Source: Candidatus Dojkabacteria bacterium
GTDB taxonomy: Bacteria; Patescibacteriota; Dojkabacteria; SC72; JAHDCA01
Length of the DNA stretch: 45,671 nucleotides
Assembly: GCA_027036675.1 (NCBI GenBank)
Contig: JALWDW010000012.1
Coordinates: 2,604 to 48,274, forward strand
Reading direction: 5' to 3'
Below, piece after piece: positions 9,830 to 20,017 of this stretch (positions are counted from its first letter, which is position 1; the number at the start of each line of letters is the position of its first letter). The position numbers and the translations under genes are program-made. Below the pieces are notes generated by a model. It was not told where the DNA came from and searched no databases. It worked only from the letters and a program-made list of their open reading frames with translations.

Positions 9830-9959
9830 ATTGCATCGCTCGGCCACTCGGGTCGGGGCGCCGGCGTGGAAGTTTCCTCTTCCGACGTCGTTTCCGCTCC
9901 TCGCCCGGTAGGTCGTATGTAGAATTTCGTACCGTTAGTGTGTGGCGGTTTGGTCCCTT

Positions 9960-9976
9960 GCCGCGGACGGCCTTTT
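9960..9976 (+). terminator. Weak candidate rho-independent terminator after pnp
   Basis: GCCG-CGGA-CGGC followed by CTTTT; short 4-bp stem. Confidence 0.25.
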
Positions 9977-10043
9977 GATGAAATTCTCACATTAGTGCGG
10001 ATCGGTAGTTATTACGAACGTGAGTGTGATACTACTGTGGTTG

Positions 10044-10742
10044 TCAAAACATTTTGTGCTGTTCCGGTATCTCGTCTTCGCCAGGTTCGAATGATGAACA
10101 CGCCTGCATAAAGTCGATTGCTTCATCGGACAGTGCGCTGACAAACTTGTTATCTTTGATATACATTCTCCACGGCTTCTGCGCAAAGGTGCCAGCGTAA
10201 TCGATACCTATCCTTGGGGCGCACATTATCTTTGATCTTGGTATGTCACTTGATCTAACGAGCCAGACTTTGTCGCTGAGCAGTGATGCAGCGTAAAAGC
10301 TCTTATCTATACCAAGTGCTGTACATAGTTTACCCGGGCCATTCGCCAAGTTAACAGTCTGCACGGCTTCGCCCCTTCGTTTCCGCATAATTTCCAGACC
10401 ATATACAGGTTCCAATGCACGGATGAGGACAACATCCCCGACACCTTCAGCCTCTGTGACAATGCACAATTGATAGTGTATTCCATAAATCAGGTAGACG
10501 TACAGTACACCTCCCGGAGTAAATTGAATTCTGGTTCTTCCTGTTACTTTATTAGGATAGGAATGTGAGGCTTTGTCCCAGCTGGCTATATAAGGTTCGA
10601 CCTCTACGATTTTACCCGCAGCGATGTCACCATTGATGTTGGTTACAAGGATCTTCCCCAACAGTTTCTCGGCCACAAGAAATGTTTCTCGACGAAAGAA
10701 GTCAATGTCGATTTTGTTATCCTTGTTTAGTAGATAATCCAT
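10044..10742 (-). CDS. mpg: 3-methyladenine DNA glycosylase (AAG/Mpg family)
   Basis: 232 aa; AEKLLGKILVTNINGDIAAGKIVEVEPYI...ASHSYPNKVTGRTRIQFTPGGVLYVYLIYGIHYQLCIVTE...NGPGKLCTALGI. Confidence 0.92.
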   Translation of the reverse strand: MDYLLNKDNKIDIDFFRRETFLVAEKLLGKILVTNINGDIAAGKIVEVEPYIASWDKASHSYPNKVTGRTRIQFTPGGVLYVYLIYGIHYQLCIVTEAEGVGDVVLIRALEPVYGLEIMRKRRGEAVQTVNLANGPGKLCTALGIDKSFYAASLLSDKVWLVRSSDIPRSKIMCAPRIGIDYAGTFAQKPWRMYIKDNKFVSALSDEAIDFMQACSSFEPGEDEIPEQHKMF

Positions 10743-10767
10743 ATGATACTTGTTTTAATCGAAGCCC

Positions 10768-11838
10768 CTACTCTCCGGGCTTCCGTATTTTTGCCACGAA
10801 AAACCCTTCGGTATATTTACTGGGTATTACCCGTATAGCCTTTTTGTTCTCCGCGGAATACGTATGCCCGCTCCATTTCGTGATACCCGGAGTTATATAT
10901 CTTGCGTAATCTGCGAATTCCGGCGTCTTGTGTAGGTCGATTTCTTCCAAATACGCCTCAGCTTCACGCTCAAGCAAATGGTCGACGACCTCTTCGTTTT
11001 CCATAGGCTCCAATGTGCATGTGGAATAAACTAACGTCCCTCCGGGCTTAAGTAGTTTGTAAGCGGAAACGATCAATTTTTTCTGCAATTTGGACAGAGC
11101 TTTGGCTTTCTTGATGGACCAGTATCGCAATGCATTTTCTGACTGCATATAAACCATCCCTTCTCCGCTACACGGTGCGTCAAGCAGGATTTTGTCAAAT
11201 TGTTCAGCGTTGCCATCGGCATATTCATTGGCGTCCACGATTCGGACTTTGACATTGCGTGCATGAAACATGGGAAGAAGCTGTTGCATGCGAATTCCTC
11301 TCTTGAAATCGTTCTCCAACGCGACGATATTCGCCCGGTTTAAGGTGATGGCACAGATTTGTGTAGTCTTACTACCCGGGGCGGCGCACATATCCAGGAT
11401 GTTTTCACCGGCAACCGGGTTTAGCACCAATGGGGGGATCATGCTGGAAAGGTTTTGAATGTAATACATGCCCTTTTCGTACTCCGGCATGTCGCCGAGC
11501 TCACTTTTGTCTTTGTTAGTCACTATATACGTATCCGGCGCCCACTCCACACGTTGCATCTCCAGCCCTTTTTGTCGAAGTTTTTGGTAGATTTCTTGCG
11601 TGTCCCCGGCCAACGGATTTAGGCGGATGGTCGAAACAGTCCGTTGGGAGAAAAAATCCTTGGCCAGTTTCGGAGATACTTTGAGGATACTACCCATACG
11701 GGAGAGGAAAATATGTTTTTTGGTGTAGAAGCGGTCGGTCTTACCTGTGGAAAATCGAGACTTACGGTGTTTTCTGCGTTTGTCGCGGTATCCGCTCGCG
11801 TTGTGTCTTTTTCTTTTCATTGGGTCTAAGTATAGCAT
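10768..11838 (-). CDS. NOL1/NOP2/RsmF-family RNA m5C methyltransferase
   Basis: DMCAAPGSKTTQ (SAM motif), DAPCSGEGM, YSTCTLEPMENEEVVDHLL; basic N-terminal extension. Confidence 0.92.
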   Translation of the reverse strand: MLYLDPMKRKRHNASGYRDKRRKHRKSRFSTGKTDRFYTKKHIFLSRMGSILKVSPKLAKDFFSQRTVSTIRLNPLAGDTQEIYQKLRQKGLEMQRVEWAPDTYIVTNKDKSELGDMPEYEKGMYYIQNLSSMIPPLVLNPVAGENILDMCAAPGSKTTQICAITLNRANIVALENDFKRGIRMQQLLPMFHARNVKVRIVDANEYADGNAEQFDKILLDAPCSGEGMVYMQSENALRYWSIKKAKALSKLQKKLIVSAYKLLKPGGTLVYSTCTLEPMENEEVVDHLLEREAEAYLEEIDLHKTPEFADYARYITPGITKWSGHTYSAENKKAIRVIPSKYTEGFFVAKIRKPGE

Positions 11839-11847
11839 GGCGGGTGT

Positions 11848-11876
11848 TTGACAATTGGGGGGACTTTATGTATATT
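11848..11876 (+). promoter_or_regulatory. Strong candidate sigma70-type promoter (TTGACA-17-TATATT)
   Basis: -35 11848-11853, 17 bp, -10 11871-11876; upstream of the 11898 ORF. Confidence 0.6.
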
Positions 11877-11897
11877 GGTACTGATTAACTAAGCTTA

Positions 11898-12407
11898 GTG
11901 TTTTCGCAATTTATGTCGTTACAGCTATTAGAGCCTATAAACAAGCGTATACTTGATCTTGATATATTCACTTTGTTGGGTCTTGCAGACTTGAGTCAGA
12001 CTGAAAAGGACCTGTTCTTGAAGCGGATGAATAAGTTGGCGATTGATCTGTTTCTTTTGAAGCTGACTGGGCAGATGAAACCTGAAATCCGAAGGGCTGT
12101 TGTCGATAAGTATGCGGATGTTACGGAACTGGATGACGAGGGGTTGAAAATATTCATCAAGGATATTACCAATCATGTTCCAGATGCCAGCGATTTGTTT
12201 GTTGACTCACTCGCACAGGTCAAAGCCTCACTTGTACAGGATCACTATAAAACAAAGAGGCTAGCTTATGAATCGTTGCTACTGAAAACTATGGATAAGG
12301 AGAAACGGGCGCTGATCGAAGAGCAAATTGAAAAATGCAAAAAAAACGAGGAGATGGCCGCCAATGGACAATGGGATGCTGTCACCGCGTTGGTTGAGTT
12401 GGCTTGA
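11898..12407 (+). CDS. Uncharacterised alpha-helical protein (169 aa; first in-frame ATG alternatives present)
   Basis: Intact ORF directly downstream of a promoter-like element, preceding the giant ORF. Confidence 0.7.
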   Translation: MFSQFMSLQLLEPINKRILDLDIFTLLGLADLSQTEKDLFLKRMNKLAIDLFLLKLTGQMKPEIRRAVVDKYADVTELDDEGLKIFIKDITNHVPDASDLFVDSLAQVKASLVQDHYKTKRLAYESLLLKTMDKEKRALIEEQIEKCKKNEEMAANGQWDAVTALVELA

Positions 12408-12430
12408 GCTTATTTAAAATTTTAACCTAA

Positions 12431-15400
12431 TTGAAAATGGAAATGATGGGAATGTCTGAAAATTTTTCCGATGGGGCTCTGGACTCCGAAGTTGTCAAAG
12501 TACAACAATTTGAGTCAGCTGAGGTGAACTTCGATGGTGGAGTAGACGTTGAAGGTATAATAAGTATAACTGGCGGTGACGGTCTCCTCGTCAAGGGTGA
12601 ACAGGGAAACACTTTCACTATTCGTAGTGAGTTTGGTTTCGATGACGATGATGGAATGCATGGTCCATTTACCCTTGAAATTATGTCTGACGGTGCTGAA
12701 AAGCCATCCGTAGTGCTGAATGCTACTTGGAAACAAGTGGAGAGTGCTGGTCAAGGTGGGAATGTGATGGATAAAGGACGCGTGGAGTCGGATGCCTTGT
12801 CGGAACTGCAAGAAGTAGTGGATGTCTTGCGTGGTGCACGTGAAGCAGTTGCTAAAGATGATAGGGTTGGATCTGAAGATGGTGCCGGTGATTTGGTTAA
12901 GGTGTTAGATGGTATGATAGGGGCTGTGACTGGGGAAGGTGCTCACACAGAAACTAAGAAAATCCATGCGAAAGAGGATGACGGTGACCAGGTGGACGTG
13001 GCTACGCCTGCGGAAGCTTACGCAAAGTTAGCGTTGCAGGGTTTTGAGGTTAGTAGGGAAGACGGTGTTGCTCTTCATGTGGATTCTCTGAAAGAGGCCT
13101 CTACTATTGAAGTCGGTGACCTTACGATCGAAGTTTCACCAAACGATGACTCTAGCGATATAAGTATTGAGTTCACTGACCGTGATGGTGGAAATGTATC
13201 ACTGACCCTGGGGTATTCTACTGAAGCATCTGAAAGTGGTGAGGAGACGTCCTTGTTTGAGAAAGCAGCTGTTAGCACGGATGACGTTCGTCATCTGGAA
13301 GGGATAGTTAAGAAGTTATCCGAGGTGAATTTTGACGGATTGGAACCTGAAGATAATGAGCGACTGGCGGCATTGAAGACGTTGGTTGATATGGTGGATG
13401 AGCAAGCTGAAGAGGTCGTTGCTCAAAAGATTGCTGATTATAGGAGTGCGGGACGTAAATTAGCACTCAATTATGCTACACACCAGGCTGAAGTGAACGA
13501 AAATGTCAAGGAAGGACATGAGAGGATGGAAGCAAGGGCGAGAAATCGTATATATGTAAATGCTAAAGAGAGAGCGAAGCAACGTCACCTCGAAAAAATA
13601 GCCGCACAAGAGGATATGATGTGGGATGCCCATGGGCTTACGGAGTTTGTCGGTAATGATGTCGTAGAGGAAGCTAAGCGTAATTTCGCAAATGTACAGA
13701 AGATGGTGGAGAGTGGAGGGGCTGTTGTTGAAGTGGACAGTGACTATAAAGAACTGGCTTCCAAAGGGTTCGATGGGTCGTTTAAGCTGTACTCGTCCAT
13801 AAGTGAGGGTTTATCCTTGCATGGTAAGGAATATATGGTGTTGCAGGGGAAAGATGGTAGTGTAGGAGGATTTGTCGAGGCGGATCAGCTTGTCCGTGCT
13901 CTTATCACCGAGCCAACATTTAATGTTGATGTTGAGAACGGGGTTGTCACCATCCTTGTACCCGGTGGCAGCGGTACGGCGGAGTCTGAAGAAGGCGGGG
14001 TTTCACACTATCGAAGTATAACTCTACCTATGGCAAAGGCTATGGAGATGTATGCACAAGTTGAGCAGTATCACTTGTCGCAAGTCGAAGATGATATGGA
14101 AGGTGTTCAAGAGGGTGAACGAAAGGATGGACAGACGGGCAAGGTCGCACCTTCAGAAATCAAAGCTTCAGGTACTTATGCAGACTTCTGGGAGACGATG
14201 GGCTCATCGCGCTACCAAAGGGCTGAATCCCTTGAACAGGGAGAAAAAACTAATGTCGACGCTGTCGCAAAGGCGGTGTTTGAAATGCTCGTTCAGAAAG
14301 GGTATATCATTGACCCAGATGACCTACGCGTATTGGAAGATCGTATACACGATCTCGAGGAAGGGGAGACGGACACTAGGCGTACAGAGTACGCGACGTA
14401 TGAGAGGGTGAAGCGTATAGAGGAGCTATTTGAAATAATAGGCGTGCATGATCGCGATCTAAGAAATCGTGTTATAGAGTTAAAAGTGAGTATTGAGGAG
14501 CTACCTATGCGTGCCAGGCGTAATGCTGTTGTGGAAGTTGTCAACGAAGGTGACCCAGATAAGGCAGGCCCCGCATTACTGGCGCAGATGATTATTGCAG
14601 CAATGGAACAGGAGACTGAGATTATGGGAGAGTTACATATTGACTCCGGGCCAAATAATAAAGCAGCAGAAAACGATGTGAATACTGCTAGTCAAGTTGG
14701 TAGCACTGGCGAAGGGGTTGAGTCGTTGTCAGATATACGCGACATTGTGGATGCAGCAGCTACAGACCCCGATGTACGCGCGGGGTTGGAATCTCTTGGG
14801 TTTCCAGAATTTGATCCCGAGAATCCAAAGGAGTTTTCTGATGCAGTGAACGAATATCTACGTCTCCACCCTGTAGCTGAACAATTAATCAAAGATTATC
14901 TGAAGGCACAACAGGGTGGCGATGGAGGGGTTATTGAAACGGAGGTTAGAGAGACCTCTGGTGTCGACCCGAAAGAAGTTTATAATAAATATCAGAAGGC
15001 GTTAGCACGGATCTCGCAAGACGCTGTGCAAGATTTGCAACCTAAAGTTGATGCGCTTGCTGATAGGGTGGATGTCCCGCGTGTAGAAGCAGATATCCCG
15101 ACAGTAGAAGCTTCTTCCACTGCGGAGAATGCATCACGTGAATCGCAAAAAGAATCACTCTCTGCTATGGTAGAAAAGAATCTTGCTGAAATTGAAAGGT
15201 TGCGCGAAGATTTGCAGCGAATCGATCAACGACTCGGCCAGTTGCAGGATACGATGACAAAAATACTTGAATATCTGGAATCCGGTTCTCCAAGCGAAGG
15301 AGCGCTGGCTGAACTTTTGGCCGTTACGAACGCTAAGCCCGCTGCGGAAAAGGCGGAGTCGGATGAGAAAGACGGTGACCCTGTGTCTGAGCTCATAAAC

Positions 15401-18400
15401 ATTATCACCCAAAAAACCGGTGCAGAAGATCTTCAGTCAATGACCGTTGAAGACGTGATACGTTTGTTGCAAGGTAGCTTGAACGTATCGGAAGCCTCGC
15501 CTGTGCAAAGAAAGGATGGTGGTGTGGAGCAAGTTGGTGCGACAGTGGGTGGAGCCGGTAGTGAGGGTGCGAAACTTTCTGACAAAGATGTTGAGCTGAT
15601 GCAAACCATACTGACGTTGCTCGAAGGTATTGGCGCATCTCAAGAAAACGGAACGGATGCATCTGTAAGGTCAGGAGAAGGTGAATCTATTGATCCGACG
15701 AAAGTATCCTTTGGAGAAGTATTGCAAAAAATGCTTAGCGATGCCGGAGAGGGTGGAGCGAATAAGTTGCCAGAAAATCTCGCACATATTCTCGATCTTC
15801 TTAAAGATGCGCAACCTAGCGAAAACGCAGCTGAAAATGTTATTGAGGGTGGTAGCCTATCACTGGAGCATGTACAGGATTTGATCGATAGTCTTATAGC
15901 CTCTACCCCTGGGTTTGAAGATATTGAGGGTGTCACTTTGAAAGACTTGAGGAAACTGGTGTCTAATGAGCTCAGTAAAGATGGTGGCTCGCCGAACTCT
16001 GATGCATTGCAACTCTTGTCAATGTTGCTGGATGCGTATTCTGCAGGGGGCGATCCCTCGGAAGATGGAAAAGTAAAGATAGATGATTTCAAGAAAATTT
16101 TACAAACTGGTGGTTTCAAAGATTTAGTACGGCAGTATGCGGAAGAACAAACTAATATACGAAAGAAAGCAGAGGGACAGTTGGAATCTACGCGAGAAGA
16201 GATCGACACTCTTACACGGGAGCGTGATCGGATTAAGGCAGAGATAGACCGGCGGATGGCGGAAAACGCACGTGTGGAAGATGCCCAGGCTACGTTGAAT
16301 ACGGAGGGAGTGCTCGCTGAGGCTGATATGAACGGTTTTACCGTAGAACAATTGCATGACGAGTCTCAAGCCCTCTGGCAAGAGATACAGCAGTACAACG
16401 AGGTTGAAGCTGTGATTGAGGGGGCAAGGGATGCAATCGCCGTGATGAATGTGTTCATAGAGATGACTGATGAAGAGTTTGCAACCTTTGCAAGTCAGTT
16501 GATACAAGATTCGCACCGATTAAACCAACCTGCCCTCAAGGAGTTTGCCGACGAATTTTTGAAGGACAGAGGCACTCGTACTGTTAAGCGAGAAGCGTCA
16601 CTATCATCTTTTATAGGGTTCTTGAACGCTCGTCTCAACGATGAATCTTACCGTTGGGATTCCTTGGAAGAGAAGGAAATGTACCAAAAAGCCTACGAAT
16701 ACTTGCAAGACTTGGTGATGAATGACCCGTCATTGGGAGACTTCTTGATGTTTCGTCGTGCAGAGCCGGCGGATTCCGTCGAAGAACAGAATGACCTGTA
16801 CTTATTTGTGAATCAAGATATTCATGCATTGAATGCTGAACTGGACTCTATCGCACAAGGGAGGTCTTTGGATCAGATGCAAAGCGATTTGCAGGGGATC
16901 AACGCGGAGTTGGCCCGTCGAGGTGAGAGAGTTGATGTCCCGACATTGGCGGAGCAGGCTGCGGAGACCGCCAGAAATAGTGATGTCTTGAACAGTAACT
17001 TGGACGCACTCTCAAGCGAAATAGACTTACTTGCCCAAAAGCAAGAGGCTGAGACGGGCGGTATAGCCAAGTTTTTCAAAAAGGCGGCGGATATATTGAC
17101 GCCCGTGCTTGGCGGTATCGGTACTAAGATGTTGTTGGGTGCTGGTACGGCTGCGTTGGTTGGCGCGACTATAGCCTCAGGCGGACTTCTCGGTATCGCG
17201 GTTGCTACAGTGGCAGGTGCGACTGTAGGTGCAGCCGGAGGTGCGCTGACAGGTGGTCTTTTCTCAGGGGTTCTCCACTATGATGTCTTTTACACAGATA
17301 AGCATAATCCTTGGGCGGAACATGCGCGGAAGACAAACGCCATATGGAATACGCTGACTGGGAAAAATAAGGTGAGGGAACGTATGATTTCGGAGTACCG
17401 TATCCAAGATAGACTCGGTGTGTTGGCACAGACCTTCCAACATCTTGATGTAATGCGAGTAAATGGTGTGTCATCATACGACATGGCGACAGTCTCAGAA
17501 GTTACCGGCTTATCAGAGGCTGCGCTTCAAGAAGCATTTGTACAAATGTATGTACTGCGTGAATTGACGAATTATATAGGACTTGAAGATGTGTTGCCAC
17601 AAGTTCAGAACGCTGATGGGCAAAATGTGGATTTGATGACTGTACTGACTTCACTGTCCAGAACACTTCCAGTCATTGCGCAAACAAATGGTTGGGATAT
17701 AAATGCATTGAAAGATCGGGGCGATGATATGGCGACTGAAGCATACAAGAAAGGAAAGAGTGCGGCGATTTGGATGAAAGTGAAGAAAGGGGCGTTGATC
17801 GGAGGTATAGCAGGTGGGATCGCTGGCTTGATAGACGGATTACATGCAGCTAAGACAGCTGCAGAAGGTGTCCAGGCGGGGCAAGCTCATATTGCTGAGC
17901 TAGGTAAACAGGCCGGTGAAGAACAGGAGAAGGCTATAAGGGCAGCATTGTTGAAAGGTGGAGAGGACCCTACCAAAGCAGCTAAATTGATGGGAAAGTT
18001 TGATTTAAATGGAGATGGTTTCCTGAGTGGTGGAGAGTTGGCTCGAATGCGGGAGGCTATGATGGGTGGTGTTGGTCACGTCACGCCTCCTCATAGTGCA
18101 TGGGAACAGCTACAAGCACAGATGTCAGGTGGAAGTGTCAATATGCAACATGTGTTTCCCAAATGGGACCTAGCGAGTACACATGCACATGGCGCAATGT
18201 GGGATATGCGTCCGGATGGCTCGGCTTGGAGTGGTTTGCAACATAACGCGATGGAGGCGCTTGCAAGTCATGTGGATCCTGCGACGTTGCAACAACCGGA
18301 TGCGATGAATGCTTACCTGGATTTGCTTTATAGTCATGTAGACAAAGCGGGGAATGTAGTCTCCAATACATTTACAGATAAGGATGTATTGCAAGCTTTG

Positions 18401-19840
18401 GCGGCGCACGGCTTGAGTCCGTTGAGCCAGCCTGTAGCTGCTGTTGCACCTGGCTGGGCTAATGCCGACCTCTTCGCGCAGTTGAATCAAATACAGCAAG
18501 CGATGGTAGGTGCGCAGGTAGTCAAGACTGCCGTGGTAGCGGCTCCGGCTGTCGACGCTGCCGTGACAGGCGGTGTCTTGGGAGCTGCAGTGGGTACGGG
18601 ATTGGTATCAGCCTTGCTGTATGCGCCGGATGACAAAGCTGCTGGCATGCGACAAACTGCTTCTGCTCCAGCGACAGCGGGGAACAGTGGTGGATCACGG
18701 GGACCTAATCCACCTGTACAACCGAGAGGAAGTGGACGTCGAGGTGGTGGTAGGTGGATCCCTGCAGATGATGGATCACAACCAAGGTCTCGAGGTGGTG
18801 GTTGGGTTCCTGCAAATGGTGGGCCACGTCCTGGGTGGGATGGACGAACGCCGAGAGGGCGCGTTGATCAAGGATATCCACCGGTAGCTCCGCAGAGTTA
18901 CAGAGGGCGTGAATTCTCTCCCACAGCCCAGCGTACTATGGTGACAGGTCTTGATCGTAGGCAAGTCACACAACAAACTCAGGTTGTTCAGGATAATCGT
19001 CAGCACATTGATGTTGGGGGTGGAAACAAACTTCCTCGTGATAATGGGGGTGGGGCTGCCCGCTTCATTAACAATATAAAGATCGTCAATAATGGCTCGC
19101 AAGGTCTGACAGGTGGAGGGCGAGGGTCGTCTGTGAATTTGGGTGATGGAGGAAGCCAGTCGTGGCGCGTTGCACCACCGGTTCCTAAGGGTGATTCCAA
19201 TGATTTCAATATTGAAGAGGAAACTTGGAGGCGGCGGTTAACACATAAGTGGGCTGGAGAGGGCGTAGGTGAGCCCGAAGCACCTTCAACTAGAAGAAGG
19301 ACGACACAACATGGACCAAGTATTGATAGCATCAATACTGATTTTGAAACTGCTGCTCGTCAAGAACGGCAAGAACTGCAAGATCAGGCCGAAGATATTG
19401 GGGTGCCTCGTTTGCAAAGGATCAGGGGGGCTGGTGCCACGAGGGTACCTTCGAGAGGGGCTCTTAAGGAAGTCGGTGCGAAGCCACCACCCGTGGAACC
19501 GCAAACCACTCATCAAGGTAGACCCGCGCCAGCTGTTCGGCATGTGAATCCGACAGACGACCCCGGATTTCTTAGTAGAAAACGAGTTAATGACGCTGGT
19601 CTGGGCACCGCTGGGTCACCAGAAAACTCGCAATGGCAAGAATGGAATAGTAGCAATGGTGCCATAGCAGGGGCAGGGGAGTATGTGTCGTCAGAGATGT
19701 ATACCCCAAAAAACAGCCCGGGCCTGAGGAAGCGAGCCAAATCTCGGTTCAATGCATTTCTAAGCAGTATGGGTGACGCCATGAGCGAGCCAGTAATTAG
19801 AATTCCGAAGCCACGGTGGGGTTGGCGCCGTAAGAAGTAA
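12431..19840 (+). CDS. Giant (2469 aa) acidic coiled-coil protein with two EF-hand loops, Gly-zipper hydrophobic segments and Arg/Gly/Pro-rich C-terminus
   Basis: Single uninterrupted ORF; heptad-rich Glu/Leu segments; EF-hand loops DPSEDGKVKIDD (16052-16087) and DLNGDGFLSGGE (18002-18037); hydrophobic GGIGTKMLLGAGTAALVGATIASGGLLGIAVATVAGATVGAAGGALTGG. Confidence 0.85.
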   Translation: MKMEMMGMSENFSDGALDSEVVKVQQFESAEVNFDGGVDVEGIISITGGDGLLVKGEQGNTFTIRSEFGFDDDDGMHGPFTLEIMSDGAEKPSVVLNATWKQVESAGQGGNVMDKGRVESDALSELQEVVDVLRGAREAVAKDDRVGSEDGAGDLVKVLDGMIGAVTGEGAHTETKKIHAKEDDGDQVDVATPAEAYAKLALQGFEVSREDGVALHVDSLKEASTIEVGDLTIEVSPNDDSSDISIEFTDRDGGNVSLTLGYSTEASESGEETSLFEKAAVSTDDVRHLEGIVKKLSEVNFDGLEPEDNERLAALKTLVDMVDEQAEEVVAQKIADYRSAGRKLALNYATHQAEVNENVKEGHERMEARARNRIYVNAKERAKQRHLEKIAAQEDMMWDAHGLTEFVGNDVVEEAKRNFANVQKMVESGGAVVEVDSDYKELASKGFDGSFKLYSSISEGLSLHGKEYMVLQGKDGSVGGFVEADQLVRALITEPTFNVDVENGVVTILVPGGSGTAESEEGGVSHYRSITLPMAKAMEMYAQVEQYHLSQVEDDMEGVQEGERKDGQTGKVAPSEIKASGTYADFWETMGSSRYQRAESLEQGEKTNVDAVAKAVFEMLVQKGYIIDPDDLRVLEDRIHDLEEGETDTRRTEYATYERVKRIEELFEIIGVHDRDLRNRVIELKVSIEELPMRARRNAVVEVVNEGDPDKAGPALLAQMIIAAMEQETEIMGELHIDSGPNNKAAENDVNTASQVGSTGEGVESLSDIRDIVDAAATDPDVRAGLESLGFPEFDPENPKEFSDAVNEYLRLHPVAEQLIKDYLKAQQGGDGGVIETEVRETSGVDPKEVYNKYQKALARISQDAVQDLQPKVDALADRVDVPRVEADIPTVEASSTAENASRESQKESLSAMVEKNLAEIERLREDLQRIDQRLGQLQDTMTKILEYLESGSPSEGALAELLAVTNAKPAAEKAESDEKDGDPVSELINIITQKTGAEDLQSMTVEDVIRLLQGSLNVSEASPVQRKDGGVEQVGATVGGAGSEGAKLSDKDVELMQTILTLLEGIGASQENGTDASVRSGEGESIDPTKVSFGEVLQKMLSDAGEGGANKLPENLAHILDLLKDAQPSENAAENVIEGGSLSLEHVQDLIDSLIASTPGFEDIEGVTLKDLRKLVSNELSKDGGSPNSDALQLLSMLLDAYSAGGDPSEDGKVKIDDFKKILQTGGFKDLVRQYAEEQTNIRKKAEGQLESTREEIDTLTRERDRIKAEIDRRMAENARVEDAQATLNTEGVLAEADMNGFTVEQLHDESQALWQEIQQYNEVEAVIEGARDAIAVMNVFIEMTDEEFATFASQLIQDSHRLNQPALKEFADEFLKDRGTRTVKREASLSSFIGFLNARLNDESYRWDSLEEKEMYQKAYEYLQDLVMNDPSLGDFLMFRRAEPADSVEEQNDLYLFVNQDIHALNAELDSIAQGRSLDQMQSDLQGINAELARRGERVDVPTLAEQAAETARNSDVLNSNLDALSSEIDLLAQKQEAETGGIAKFFKKAADILTPVLGGIGTKMLLGAGTAALVGATIASGGLLGIAVATVAGATVGAAGGALTGGLFSGVLHYDVFYTDKHNPWAEHARKTNAIWNTLTGKNKVRERMISEYRIQDRLGVLAQTFQHLDVMRVNGVSSYDMATVSEVTGLSEAALQEAFVQMYVLRELTNYIGLEDVLPQVQNADGQNVDLMTVLTSLSRTLPVIAQTNGWDINALKDRGDDMATEAYKKGKSAAIWMKVKKGALIGGIAGGIAGLIDGLHAAKTAAEGVQAGQAHIAELGKQAGEEQEKAIRAALLKGGEDPTKAAKLMGKFDLNGDGFLSGGELARMREAMMGGVGHVTPPHSAWEQLQAQMSGGSVNMQHVFPKWDLASTHAHGAMWDMRPDGSAWSGLQHNAMEALASHVDPATLQQPDAMNAYLDLLYSHVDKAGNVVSNTFTDKDVLQALAAHGLSPLSQPVAAVAPGWANADLFAQLNQIQQAMVGAQVVKTAVVAAPAVDAAVTGGVLGAAVGTGLVSALLYAPDDKAAGMRQTASAPATAGNSGGSRGPNPPVQPRGSGRRGGGRWIPADDGSQPRSRGGGWVPANGGPRPGWDGRTPRGRVDQGYPPVAPQSYRGREFSPTAQRTMVTGLDRRQVTQQTQVVQDNRQHIDVGGGNKLPRDNGGGAARFINNIKIVNNGSQGLTGGGRGSSVNLGDGGSQSWRVAPPVPKGDSNDFNIEEETWRRRLTHKWAGEGVGEPEAPSTRRRTTQHGPSIDSINTDFETAARQERQELQDQAEDIGVPRLQRIRGAGATRVPSRGALKEVGAKPPPVEPQTTHQGRPAPAVRHVNPTDDPGFLSRKRVNDAGLGTAGSPENSQWQEWNSSNGAIAGAGEYVSSEMYTPKNSPGLRKRAKSRFNAFLSSMGDAMSEPVIRIPKPRWGWRRKK

Positions 19841-19909
19841 AGCGTCCTTGAGGTCTGGAGTTTCGAAAAAAACGAAAAATAAAAGTACGGACCGGGCTAA
19901 ATGTATGAT

Positions 19910-20017
19910 TCGGAGCTATCGTGATATCTTGCGCGTCGAGCGTACTATTAGTATCCTCGACGTGCACGCCGTCGATAGTAATCATGCGTCAAGACAACTT
20001 TTGTCCCTTATCTCCGA
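19910..20017. ncRNA. Candidate structured RNA element, three-way-junction-like
   Basis: Nested perfect helices tcggag/ctccga (19910-19915/20012-20017), ctatcg/cgatag (19916-19921/19973-19978), gcgcgtcgag/ctcgacgtgc (19931-19940/19956-19965, one G-U), gacaa-ctt-ttgtc (19993-20005). Confidence 0.4.

Noticed and set aside
8984-9847. 287-aa minus-strand ORF antisense to pnp
   Set aside because: Overlaps confirmed PNPase coding sequence; His/Arg/Leu-rich artefact of the opposite-strand frame.
9830-10043. Possible structured RNA after pnp (GGAAG-TTTCCT-CTTCC hairpin, CTCAC/GTGAG)
   Set aside because: Only short, overlapping and mutually exclusive stems; could be ordinary 3' region with a weak terminator.
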